From assembly GCF_019393635.1 (NCBI RefSeq), contig NC_057863.1:571446784-571510783 (forward strand): a DNA stretch of 64,000 nt. Reading direction: 5' to 3'. The first letter of the stretch is position 1; each line of letters opens with the position of its first letter. The notes under the pieces are model-generated. The model was not told the origin of the DNA. It worked only from the letters and a program-made list of their open reading frames with translations, and did no database searches. This document shows positions 1 through 9,105 of this stretch, piece after piece. The position numbers and the translations under genes were made by a program. Source of the stretch: Dromiciops gliroides. Its lineage: Eukaryota > Chordata > Mammalia > Microbiotheria > Microbiotheriidae.

Positions 1-20
1 GGTTATATTTATCTAATTCT

Positions 21-170
21 TTTGTTTGTTTGGTTTGGGTTTTTTTTTTTTTTTCGTGATGCAATTGGGGTTAAGTGACTTGCCCAGGGTCATGCAGCTA
101 GTTAAGTGTCAAGTGTCCAAGGTCAGAATCAGGACTGGTGCTCTATCCACTGTGCCACCTAGCTGCCTCT
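21..170 (-). mobile_element. tRNA-type marsupial SINE (WSINE1-like), inside L1
   Basis: The antisense copy reads from a T-rich tail through CTTGCCCAGGGTCATGCAG to CACCTAGCTGCC. Imperfect target duplications flank it (5-20 and 171-186, 14 of 16 bases equal). The tail is the CAATTGGGG class. It inserted into the ORF2 start of the antisense L1, so it is younger than that L1. Confidence 0.88.
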
Positions 171-620
171 ATATCTAACTAATTCTGATGAGGGGAAGGT
201 TCAGATTCCCCACTCGTAACAGTTTTGCTGTCTATTTCCTTTTGGAACTCATTTAACATCTCTAAGAATTTGGATGCTATACCACTTGGTGCATAATATG
301 GTTTAGTAGTGATATTACTTCATTATCGGTGTGTACCTTTAGTAAGTGTAGTTTCCCTTTCTTATTCTCTTTAAATTAGACTCTATGTGTTGCTTTGCTT
401 TGTCTGAGATAAGTATTGCTACCCCTGCTTTTTTTTACTTCAGCTGAAGTATAATAGATTCTACTCCAACCTTTTAACCTGTACTCGGTGTATCTCTCCA
501 TTTTAAATGTGTTTTCTTGTAAACAACATATTGTAGGATTCTGGTTTTATAATCCACTTGCTTGCTATTCACTTACTTGTTTTTATGGAAGAGTTCATGC
601 CCATTCACATTCACAGTTAT
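171..620 (-). pseudogene. L1 ORF2 endonuclease-domain remnant
   Basis: Minus-strand translation gives KKTHLKWRDT and then KKAGVAILISDKAK (about 390-430). These correspond to the QETHLK and KAGVAILISDK blocks near the N-terminus of mammalian L1 ORF2, in the apurinic-endonuclease fold. The QETHLK block has become KKTHLK in this copy, and the reading frame breaks downstream. In an intact L1 this domain nicks target DNA at TT/AAAA-like sites. The domain is cut by the SINE at 21-170 and by the window edge. Confidence 0.7.
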
Positions 621-1286
621 TATTACTATCTATTTCCCTCCATCCTATTTACCTCTTTTGTACTTTTCCCCCCTTCTTTCACCCTATTCCTTCTCACCAG
701 CATTTTGCTTCTCACCCCTACCTCCCCAGTCTGCCCTCCCTTTTATCAGCCTTCCTCCCTTTTCTTTACCCTTTTCTCCCCTACTTCTGCCCTCCCTTCT
801 ATCAGTGCCCCCCTTTCTCCTTATGCTTTTAGTTCCCTAAAGAATAAACTAAATTTTTTTATCCAAATGAGTGTATGTTATTTCCTCTTTGTACCAAATT
901 TGAGGAGATTAAGGTTAAAACAATCCTCACCCCCTCCCTTCTTTCCCTCTATTGTAATAGGGTTTTTTGTGCCTCTTCATATGATGTAATTAATCCCATT
1001 CCACCTCCCCTTTCCTCTTCTCCCCATATACTCCTTTTTTCATCCCTTAATTTCCTTTTATATCACATCAAAGACAATTTATATTTATACCCTCTTTGTA
1101 TACTCCTTCTTTCTGCCCAAATAGAGATACTGTTCTCAAGAATTATAAGTATTATCTTCCCAATGTAGGGATGTAAACAGTTTAACCTATTGAACAACTT
1201 TTTCCCCTGTTTACCTTTTTATACTTCTCTTGAGTCTTGTATGTTAGATCAAATTTTCTATTCAGTTCTGGTCTTATCAGGAAACC

Positions 1287-2230
1287 TTAAAAATATCCTA
1301 TTTCATCGAATGTCCATCTTTTCCCCCTGAAAGAGAATGATTCAGTTTTGCTGGGTAGTTGATTCTTCATTGCAATCCAAGCTCCTTGCCTTCCAAGAAT
1401 ATCATATTCCAAGCCTTGTGATCCTTTAATGTTGAAGCTGCCCAGGGTCCTGTGCATTTCTGGCTGTGGCTCCATGATATTAAATTGTTTCTCTCTGAAA
1501 TGCTTGCAGTATGTATTCTCCTTCACCTGATAATTTCTGGAATTTGGCTATCATATTGCTTGGAGTTTTTCCTTTAAGGGTTTGTTTCAGGAGGTGGATT
1601 GGTGGATTCTTTCAATGATGATTTATTATCTTCTGATTACTACAATTTCAGGGCAGTTCTCCTTGATAATGTCCTGAAATGTGGTATCTAGACTCTTTTT
1701 TCTGATCATGGCTTTCAGGTAGTCCAATAATTCTCATATTATCTCTCCTAGATCTATTTTCCAGGTCCAGTTTTCTTTACAAATGAGGTATTTCACATTT
1801 TCTTCTATTTTTTCATTCTTTTGATTCTGTTTGACTGATTGCTGGTGTCTCATGGAGTCATTAGCTTCCATCTGTCCAATTTGAATCTTCAAGGCATTGT
1901 TTTCTTCAGTAAGCTTTTGCACCTCCTTTTCCATTTGGCCAAATTAATTTTTTAAGGAATTGTTTTTCTTTAGTCAATCTTTGGCTTCCTTTTCCAAGCT
2001 ATTGATTCTTTTTTTCATAACTTTTCTTGTGTAGCTTTTATTCTCTCCCCATTTCTTTCTTCTACCTCTCTCAATTGATTTTTAAAATCCTTTTTGAGCT
2101 CTTCCAAGAAGGCTTTTGGTCTTGAGACCAATTCATCTTCCTTCTTGAGGGAATTTAGGCAATTTATTAAAGCATTGTCCTCTATCTGAGTTTGTGTTTT
2201 GCTCTTCCCTGTCAGCACAGAAGCTCTCAT
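1287..2230 (-). pseudogene. L1 ORF1 remnant (coiled coil plus C-terminal domain)
   Basis: Three minus-strand pieces follow in order. The first (2230-2015) starts at a Met and is rich in Glu and Lys (SRPKAFLEELKKDFKNQLRE). The second (1934-1734) contains VQKLTEENNALKIQIGQME, a heptad-like coiled coil. The third (1526-1287) matches the L1 ORF1 C-terminal domain in its PSKTESFSFRGKRWTFDEIG block. L1 ORF1 products are trimeric RNA-binding chaperones. The pieces lie in different frames, so the gene is broken. The copy at 53.3-54 kb shares the NDSMRHQ and NEKVEENVKYL blocks. Confidence 0.7.
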
Positions 2231-2806
2231 GTTGTGGCTTAATTTTTATGTTGAGTTCTATTCCTGGGGTACAAGGGTCACTGTTTCAAGCTCTTGTGCT
2301 GTGGATAGGGGGCTGTGTCACTGACTTTCTACTCTGAGGCCTCTGTGCTTGTGGATTCCTCAGTGCTCTGGGCTTGCTCCTTGCACTTACTCCTGGTGCT
2401 GGATGGCATGGCCCAGTTGTGACTATGGGTGGCCCTCCAGCTGGCAGTCTGACCTCTCAGCTGGTGCTGGGGGGTCTCACAACTAGCCTGCTGCACCACC
2501 AAGTTGCTGAGTCAGAATTCAGGGGCCTCGGTTGCTCCACTGTGACCAAGAGCCTCCTGTTGACATGCCCAGATCCTCTCCTTGCTGTGCTGTGCTGTGT
2601 TCCCCTTTTGCCTGAGTGAGACTAACCTTTCCTGAAGTCTTCTAAATTATCTCAAGTTGGAAGATAGTGTCTCTCTGTCTTTTTGTAGGTTTTGTAGTTT
2701 TAGAATAAGTTTAGAGGCTTGATTTAATGTTCTTTTTGAGAGAAAATGCAGGAGAGCTCAGGCAACTAACTTCCTGGCTTTTCTCTACCATCTTGGCTCT
2801 GCCCCC
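2230..2806 (-). promoter_or_regulatory. L1 5'UTR with YY1-like site
   Basis: CCAAGATGG lies at 2788-2796 (minus strand), within about 20 bp of the element's 5' end. In human L1 the same motif at the same place binds YY1 and positions transcription start. The rest of the segment is GC-richer than its surroundings and has no convincing ORF. Function in this species is inferred from position and sequence only. Confidence 0.5.
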
Positions 2807-2883
2807 TCGCCCCCATATTTCTTATGGAATTTTGTTTTAATTTTTTTCCAGTGGAAGAGGGAGATGGTAAAGAGAAAAATATG

Positions 2884-3055
2884 TGGGTGGCAACTAGGTG
2901 GCACAGTGGATAAAGCACTGGCCCTGGATTCAGGAGGACCTAACTTCAAATCTGACCTCAGGACACTTGACACTTACCAGATGTGTGACCCTGGACAAGT
3001 CACTTAATCCTCATTGCCCTGCAAAAGAAACAATCAAACAAAAAAAAACACAAAA
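2884..3055 (+). mobile_element. tRNA-type SINE with 15-bp target duplication
   Basis: The sense copy runs from GGCAACTAGGTGGCACAG to an A-rich tail. AAAGAGAAAAATATG occurs on both sides (2869-2883 and 3056-3070), a perfect duplication. The tail is of the CCTCATTGCC class. Confidence 0.93.
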
Positions 3056-3074
3056 AAAGAGAAAAATATGCTTG

Positions 3075-3262
3075 CTTATTTTTGTTTGTTTGTTTGTTTG
3101 TTTGTTTTTGTTTTGGTTTTGTGGTGAGGCAATCTGGAGTTAAGTGACTTGCCCAGGGTCACACAGCCAATAAGTGTCAGTGGTCTGAGGCTTGGGATTT
3201 GAACTCAGGTCCCTCCTGAATCCAGAGCTGGTGCTCTATCCCCTGCTCCACCTAGCTTCCCC
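3075..3262 (-). mobile_element. tRNA-type SINE, antisense
   Basis: A (GTTT)n tail is followed by GGTGAGGCAATCTGGAG and ACTTGCCCAGGGTCACACAG, and the copy ends at CACCTAGCTTCCCC. It sits 5 bp from the previous SINE in opposite orientation, so the pair could form an inverted repeat in a transcript. Confidence 0.9.
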
Positions 3263-3269
3263 TGATATT

Positions 3270-3810
3270 TTTTAAATAAACTTATAAACCCTCTTGACTT
3301 CCTACAGATTGCAGAATAAAATACAACTCCTTAACCAGGTACTCAGGACCTCCTACAACATCTCCAACATACTTCTCCATTTATATTTCCTATTTTTTAC
3401 TCCCCTCAGGTATTTTATTTAGTCAAACTGGACTTCCCCAGTCTTTTTCAACACTTTTCCCTCTAAGACCCCTCTGTATGTTAATAGGCTGTTTATCATA
3501 TCAGGAACATATCTTTCCTTCCTCATGTCCACCTGCTGAAATTCTTCTCGTCATGGCCCTTCTCCAAGAAGTCTTTTCAGATCCCCCTCAGTTTGAAAAG
3601 GATCTTGGCCTCTCCAGTTTTCTTAGAATACTTTGCCTGGATCTCTCCTTTATTCTTATCATGCTTTACTTTATGCCCACATTATGCCAATTGCCTTCTC
3701 AGCATCTCAAGGGCAGAGATTGTGTCACATGGCTCTACCATGTATCCCCCAGCATCCAGAAGAGGGCCTTCCACATAAGCAGCTTGTAATGAATTCTCAA
3801 GGAACTGAAT
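3270..3810 (+). mobile_element. L2/CR1-like LINE 3' region
   Basis: The segment has the usual order of an L2 3' region: a CTCAGGACCTCC block, CTTCTCCAAGAAGTCTTTTC, a stretch of T-rich words, and GGGCAGAGATTGTG before the 3' end. A 103-codon open frame at 3478-3789 falls inside and is read as remnant repeat coding sequence, not a host gene. Subfamily is uncertain. Confidence 0.6.
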
Positions 3811-4204
3811 CAAAATGAACTGAATTGCCACTATTGTGCTTTCGCGGTCAAAGTAGCACCATTCCGGGCTTCTTTTCCTCACCTCCTGTGTTTTATTTTT
3901 ATTGAGTTAGTAGAACTAAAATAGAAATCTCTCTTATAAAACTCTTTCCCCATGGAACTAGCATAAGATCAAATGATCTTTGATTATTTTCAAGGTGTTT
4001 GAATTTGCAACAAAGGAACTTCGCTGTTGTTTTAGTAGTGTTTCTGGAAACATTAAGACCTGAGGGTGTGAATTATGGGTGTGGAATATTATGTATGTAC
4101 TGTTGAACGTGGGCTAATGTATTAGTTAGTTGTGGTGAACTATTTTCACCCCCTTTTTATTCTTTTACAAGGAATAGCCTGCTAGATAAGGGAGGGGGCA
4201 TATT

Positions 4205-4345
4205 TAGATTACAGTACAGTAAATATTTATTAAATGTTCATGTTCCAGGCCCTGTTTTAGGCATCAAGGACATAAATAAGGAAGAGGGTCCCTGCCATCA
4301 AGGAACTTACAATCTAATGAGGGAGGATAATACAGAAAAGGGACC
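4205..4345 (-). mobile_element. L2-like 3' end, antisense
   Basis: AATATTTATTAAATGTTCA followed by CCAGGCCCTGTTTTAGGC and CAAGGAACTTACAATCTAAT is the reverse complement of the common L2 3' end (GTAAGTTCCTTGAGGGCAG and so on). Confidence 0.6.
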
Positions 4346-4457
4346 TGAAAAGGGGAGGGGGGGGGGAAGAGGTTCCAGAGAGTAACCCTTGCAGGGGCAA
4401 GATATTGGTGGAGCTGAAGCAAGCAGAGCAGCAGGTAGGGGATGAAGAGTTGGTTGG

Positions 4458-4603
4458 GGGGTGGCTAGGTGGCGCAGTGGATAGAGCACCGGCCCTGGAG
4501 TCAGGAGTACCTGAGTTCAAATCCAGCCTCAGACACTTAACACTTTACTAGCTGTGGTGACCCTGGGCAAGTCACTTAACCCCCTCACTAAAAAAAAAAA
4601 AAA
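4458..4603 (+). mobile_element. tRNA-type SINE with 13-bp target duplication
   Basis: The copy runs from GTGGCTAGGTGGCGCAGTGG to an A16-type tail. AAGAGTTGGTTGG flanks it on both sides (4445-4457 and 4604-4616). It has the GGAGTCAGGAGTACC variant. The pure A tail and perfect duplication suggest a fairly recent insertion. Confidence 0.94.
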
Positions 4604-4619
4604 AAGAGTTGGTTGGAAA

Positions 4620-5515
4620 TTCTGAACTTTCTGAGATGTCTTCAGGTGCTTTTTTCTTGTTAAAGGGGAAAAAAAAGTTGTTTCTGTGAGGAATCTTGCC
4701 CACTGTAGGTGCTTAATAAAGCATTCCTCAAAGAAAAAGAATGAATGGGGAATGCTATTCCTGTCACCTTCCACAGGTTGACTGTCTTTTTGGTTTTACA
4801 TGAGAAAATAACTGCCATGCTTAATACTGCTCTGTGCATATGCCTCCCTGGGTGGCTGGAAACCGGCCCTAAATAAATCCTGGTTCCTTTGTTCAAATGA
4901 CTCATTTGGGGGATACATGAGGGACATGACTGACTTAGGGAGTTATAAATCACAAAGGTACAAACTTCCCATTTTAAAAATTATTTTGATTCTTTCCAGA
5001 CTAATGAGGCCAGAAGAAACTTTGTATCAACCCCAGATATTGGAAGTATAGAAGGGAAACAAAAGGAAGAACTCTTAAAAACAACTATAAAAACAACAAT
5101 AAGAAGAAATCCACCAACCCTTCAATCACTATTTCTTCATCACTCAGTAGGCCTCCTCCCTTTAATTCTTGTTTTGGTTAGACCCATTGGTTTTCATGGA
5201 TGCTGTTGTGACAAATAGAATATGATGAATATTCTGGGAATATGCCACCAAGTATGTACAGATTTTTTAACTCTGATATAAAGGCTGAGAAATGTGCTAT
5301 AAATTCTGAGTGGGAGACATCTCACCCACATGTACTGCCAGAGCAGAAGGACAACAGCAATAGCAGCAGCAGCCAGCAAGTGGTATGTCACATTTCATAC
5401 ATGGCTGAAACTTCTCAGTCTACACAAAGCCAAGACCTCCTGTTGGTGAAACTGCCAGATACCAAACTAGAGCAGCTCTTGTCCAGGCTTCATCTAGGTG
5501 ATAAGATCATCATTC
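4620..5515. other. No gene recognised
   Basis: The segment holds a short L2-like 3' end (GTAGGTGCTTAATAAAGC near 4705) and otherwise unassigned sequence. The 149-codon open frame beginning at 5242 has an (AGC)n-derived serine run and ends inside a MIR, so it is not treated as a gene. Confidence 0.5.
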
Positions 5516-5519
5516 CAAT

Positions 5520-5670
5520 GTTATGGCTATTAGGGGGCTTTAGAGGTCATCTGGTTCAATCCCTTCATTTTATAGATGAAGAAACTGAGGCCTGGGGACA
5601 TTATGTGTTTTTCCCAAGGTCACACAGAACTAAAGTGCGAGAGTTAGGTTTAAAATCCAAGTCTAGATTC
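5520..5670 (-). mobile_element. MIR, antisense
   Basis: TTTTATAGATGAAGAAACTG, GAGGCCTGGGG and CCCAAGGTCACACAG form the reverse complement of the MIR core and tRNA-derived region. Confidence 0.75.
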
Positions 5671-5884
5671 TTGGGAAAGGGACACTGCTGAGCAGAGCCA
5701 CCCATGTTTAATAGAGTTATGGATGTTAAGTACCTTCCCTCCCTGCAGGGGTGACCCTGTGGGGCTCAGACCTTTTCACCTCTTGAGTGTGGACTGGAGA
5801 CTGACCTCCAACAGTTTTTCCAAGGCAACCTAGAACACTCCATCTAAAATTCAAGCTCTTTTCTTACTTATACACATTTTATGT

Positions 5885-6030
5885 GTTCCCAGAAGAAATC
5901 AAAGAATCTAAGTTTCTTAAGAACAGGGTTTGTTCTGGTTTTTGTCATCCTATTCCCAGCCTCTAAGATAAGGTCTGGACCAAAGCAGGTGCTTAATAAG
6001 TATTAAGACAATTTTAATTGAATGATCCTT
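5885..6030 (+). mobile_element. L2-like 3' end
   Basis: AAGAACAGGGTTTGTTCTGG, then CCTATTCCCAGCCTCTAAG, then GCAGGTGCTTAATAAGTATT match the order of blocks in the L2 3' terminus. Confidence 0.55.
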
Positions 6031-6311
6031 GATTTCTTGGGCTAATTCCATCCTTACACCTAAATAATGCCTATCCTTTCTCCTTCAAGACATTTGTGGG
6101 CTAAACTCTGGCTCATGCTGAGTGTAGAGCTTACTGGGCCTTAGTGATTGGCCATACTGTAAAGAGTGAGGAAGGGTGTCTTTGTGAAAAGGAGAAATAC
6201 ATTGATAGAGAGTCTACCTTCCAGATGCCTCACATCAGTGAATTTGTGAATTATTCCTTTTACTTTTTAGATAGTTTTACCCCATTCACCAAACCAAAAA
6301 TATACACACAT

Positions 6312-6535
6312 GCGGAGCCAAGATGGGTGGAGGAAAGGCAGTAAACTTTTTGAACTCACAACATGATTGCCAAAAAAACCTCCCAAATAATACATAGGTC
6401 AATTCCTAGAGCAGCAGAACTCACAAAAGAAAAAAAACCAGACTGATATAATTTTCCAGCCAAAGATGAATTAGAAGGTCAGCAGGAGGGGGCTGCTGTG
6501 CCAGGGTGGGAGCCCAACCCCATGGTCACACTGAC
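6312..6535 (+). mobile_element. L1 5'UTR-only fragment with 16-bp target duplication
   Basis: The 224-bp insert begins GCGGAGCCAAGATGGG, an L1 5' terminus with the YY1-like CCAAGATGG at 6318-6326. It stops within the 5'UTR at CATGGTCACACTGAC. AAAAATATACACACAT occurs exactly on both sides (6296-6311 and 6536-6551). The insert therefore carries the start of an L1 and lacks its body and 3' end, the reverse of ordinary 5' truncation. Early polyadenylation or template loss could explain it. The AT/CA-rich duplication is partly low-complexity, so chance cannot be fully excluded. Confidence 0.7.
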
Positions 6536-6794
6536 AAAAATATACACACATACAGATATAATATACAAACATAGATGTGTGTGTATACACACATATAATA
6601 TGCCTATGTATGTTGAATACAACTAAAAATCACTTTATTTGGAGCACTTTAGGAAGATTTTGTAACACCTTTTGAAATAACCAGAGACATCTGTGGATAT
6701 TACAAATCTAAGACTACAAAGCAGCCCCATAAGTTACACTGCCTGTATTCTCCTCCTATTCCTAAATGGCAAGTGTGATGCTGAAGACTGATTT

Positions 6795-7140
6795 TCAATT
6801 TGAGGAACAAGGGGCCTTAAAGATCATCGAATCTAGAGGTTCTTAATCTCTTTATGTGTCATAGGACCCCTTAGGAGACTGGTAAAGCCTAGGGACTCCT
6901 CAAAATTATGTTTTTAAATAATGAAGGAAATGCTAAGCTTCATTTAGATGTTAGTGAAGAGAAAATGTACATTTTTTTCCCATTCATGTTCACAGATTTC
7001 CTGATATCAATCTATACTCTGATCCATAGATTCCAACCCAGCTTATTTTACAGATGACAAAGCAAGGCCCAGAGAGGAAAAGCATCTTGTCCATGATTGC
7101 AAAGGTAATAAATGACAAAAACCAGGACTTGTTATACATA
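6795..7140 (-). mobile_element. MIR, antisense, split by a DNA-transposon-like repeat
   Basis: GGGGCCTTAAAGATCATCGA (about 6810) is the outer part of an antisense MIR. The core resumes near 7030 with TTATTTTACAGATGACAAAG and GGCCCAGAGAGG. The 190 bp between are the separate repeat at 6836-7028. Confidence 0.6.
6836..7028 (+). mobile_element. Non-autonomous DNA-transposon-like repeat, copy 1
   Basis: It starts GAGGTTCTTAATCTC and shares AAGCCTA, GGAAATGCTAA and TTTTTTCCCATTCA-GTTCACAGA with a second copy at 46478-46640. The left terminus AGGTTCTTAA resembles the inverted right terminus of copy 2 (AGGAATCTTAA), suggesting short hAT-like inverted ends. It lies inside an antisense MIR and is therefore younger than it. 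Family assignment is tentative. Confidence 0.5.
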
Positions 7141-7151
7141 TTCCTAGGTTC

Positions 7152-7663
7152 TGTGAGAATATAATGGGATTTGGAAGATACTCAAAGGCCCACCTAGAGA
7201 TTACTCTAAACTGATTGAATTTAAGTGAGTGATTGACTTTGCTGATTAGCCTACTTAAAGTTAATTAGACTGTAACCCCAACTGGCCAGCCCTTAAGATG
7301 GTATTGTTCACAGCAGCTAAGGACTTTGAACTCAACTCGAGACCACCTTCAAGTCCAGTGAACCAATGGGTTTGGATGATGCCTACCAATCAGCTCGAAG
7401 CAGTGTGTAAGGACCGCCTCTGCTCAGGACCTATAGAGAGCTTCCACACTCAGTTTTCAGGATCAGTTCGTGGTTGAAGCAGGCTCATGGCGGAGGACTT
7501 GAGGACCAGTCTGGAACTCCAGGCTAGATAGGCCTTTTCTTAACTTTCTGAACTCCATGTGTTTTTCCCTTTTTACTATTACCTAGTATGCTTTAATAAA
7601 TGCTAATGCCCAAAGACTGGTGCTAATTTAAGGCACCTCACATTTAGATTTATAAACATCACA
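7152..7663 (+). mobile_element. Solo LTR, class I ERV-like (fossil)
   Basis: The 512-bp unit starts TGTGAG and ends TCACA, flanked by a 4-bp repeat GTTC (7148-7151 and 7664-7667). A 4-bp duplication is usual for class I (gamma-type) retroviruses. It carries two CCAAT boxes (7363-7367 and 7385-7389), a TATA-like CTATAGAG near 7431 and AATAAA at 7595-7600, the expected LTR order. No internal retroviral sequence adjoins it, so it looks like a solo LTR left by recombination between two LTRs. Age is probably moderate. Confidence 0.72.
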
Positions 7664-8154
7664 GTTCTACTTCAGGATTCTTTTTTTTTAGTGGACATAT
7701 TTTATTAAATTTTGAACCTGCTAATTGTATTAATATTAAATTCAATTAATCCACATTAAATATTTCACTTATAAAAGAATTTAATATGAACTTTTATTCA
7801 ATTAAATTAATTAAATCTGAACCGATATTGAAGTTGTTAGTCCAACAAGTTTTGTCCCTTTTGTCATCCCAAATCAAATACACAATCATATGCTTTTAAA
7901 AACTGTTTAAATTACATAGGAAGTCATCTCTTGTTCCTAACTGGTAACCATGCTCTTTTGTCGCAGCATTATTCATTCCATCACCTCTGCAGAAAATCTG
8001 TCTTGATTAAACTAAACATTCACAAAATCTTAACTTAGAATCAGAATGGATCCCTAGTCCAGGCCAACTTTCACATGTTATGAGTAAGGAAAGCCAAAGT
8101 TGAAAGAGGATAATGATGCTAATAAATAACACCAGCCAGAAACTTAAACCAGTA
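7664..8154. other. AT-rich unassigned sequence
   Basis: The segment is dominated by AATTAAAT-type words and contains no gene, RNA or repeat that I recognise. Confidence 0.5.
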
Positions 8155-8300
8155 GTCAGCAAGCACTTTATTAGGTACTTAATATATGTTGGACACTAAG
8201 TGTTGGGGGACAAAAAGAAAGGCAAAAACAGGGTTTCTCCCCTCAAGTAGCCTTGCATCCTAATGGGAGGAAAACAGGTCTCCAAACTTCACACTGAATC
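8155..8300 (-). mobile_element. L2-like 3' end, antisense
   Basis: GCACTTTATTAGGTACTTAA, GGACACTAAGTGTTGGGGG and GAAAGGCAAAAACAG followed by CTAATGGGAGG match the antisense L2 3' block order seen repeatedly in this window. Confidence 0.6.
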
Positions 8301-8716
8301 CTCTTTAAAATAGAATTATAGGTTTATTCAGACTTTATGTACGTTTGTCTTGATTAACAGAAGAGGAAATAAAATATTTAAATAACTGCTTCTTAGAAAA
8401 ATAAATTGAACAGGTTATAAATGAACTTCCTAAGAAAAAAATCCCCAGGGCAGATGGATTCACAACTAAATTCTACCAAACTTTAAAAGAAGAATTAATC
8501 TCAATACTATATAAAATATCTGGGAAAATAAGCAATGGAGTGCTACCAAATTCTTTTATGATGAAAATATAGTGCTATACCTAAACTAGGAAGAGCTAAA
8601 ACAGAGAAAGAAAACTATAGACAATTCCTGAAATGAATATTGATGTAAAACTTTAAAATAAAATACTAGTAAGGAGATTACAACAGTATATCACAAGGAT
8701 CATATTATATTACCAG

Positions 8717-9105
8717 GTGGAATTTATACCAGGAAAGCAGGGTTGTTTCAATATTAGGAAAAGTATTAGCATAATTTACCATATCAATTACAAAAGAAAC
8801 AGAAAGCCTATGATTATCTCAATAGATGCAAAAAAAGGGAATAAATGCAACTTACTTAAAATGATAAGTAGTATCAATTTAAAATTATCAATAAGCATTA
8901 TCTGTAATGGGGATAAGTTAGAAGCCTTCTTAATAAGATCAGAGTTAAGCAAAATGCCCATTATCACCACTATTATTCAATACTATACTGCAAATGCTAG
9001 TTATAGTACTAAGAAGAAAAAGAAATTGAAGGAATTCAAATAGGCAAGGAAGAAATAGAACTATTACTCTTGAAGATGATATGATGGTATATTTAGAGAA
9101 TATTA
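8717..9105 (+). pseudogene. L1 ORF2 reverse-transcriptase core remnant
   Basis: The frame starting at 8717 reads FIPGKQGCFNIRKSISIIYH, then KPMIISIDAKK and ICNGDKLEAFLIRSE, all recognisable L1 RT motifs. The catalytic box, normally FADD, appears at about 9070-9082 as LEDD followed by MMVYLEN, so both the Phe and the Ala are changed. The frame also shifts between these blocks. Confidence 0.75.

Larger units (their letters stand above)
1..2806 (-). mobile_element. L1 LINE, 5' half (5'UTR, ORF1, start of ORF2), antisense
   Basis: Read on the minus strand, the element opens at about 2806 with GGGGGCAGAGCCAAGATGG, the same motif that begins many mammalian L1 5'UTRs. It continues through about 570 bp of 5'UTR, a coiled-coil ORF1 and an inter-ORF spacer, and enters an ORF2 endonuclease domain that runs off the left edge. 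It is interrupted by a SINE at 21-170. The 5' end looks preserved, so this may once have been a full-length insertion. ORF1 is frameshifted into several pieces, so the copy is dead as it stands. Whether the 3' half survives cannot be seen. Confidence 0.8.

Noticed and set aside
558-989. 143-codon plus-strand open frame
   Set aside because: It lies antisense to the L1 inter-ORF region. The composition is Pro/Ser/Phe from pyrimidine-rich DNA.
5242-5691. 149-codon open frame with serine run
   Set aside because: Its C-terminal third is an antisense MIR and its N-terminal part has no recognisable domain. The serine run comes from a short (AGC)n.
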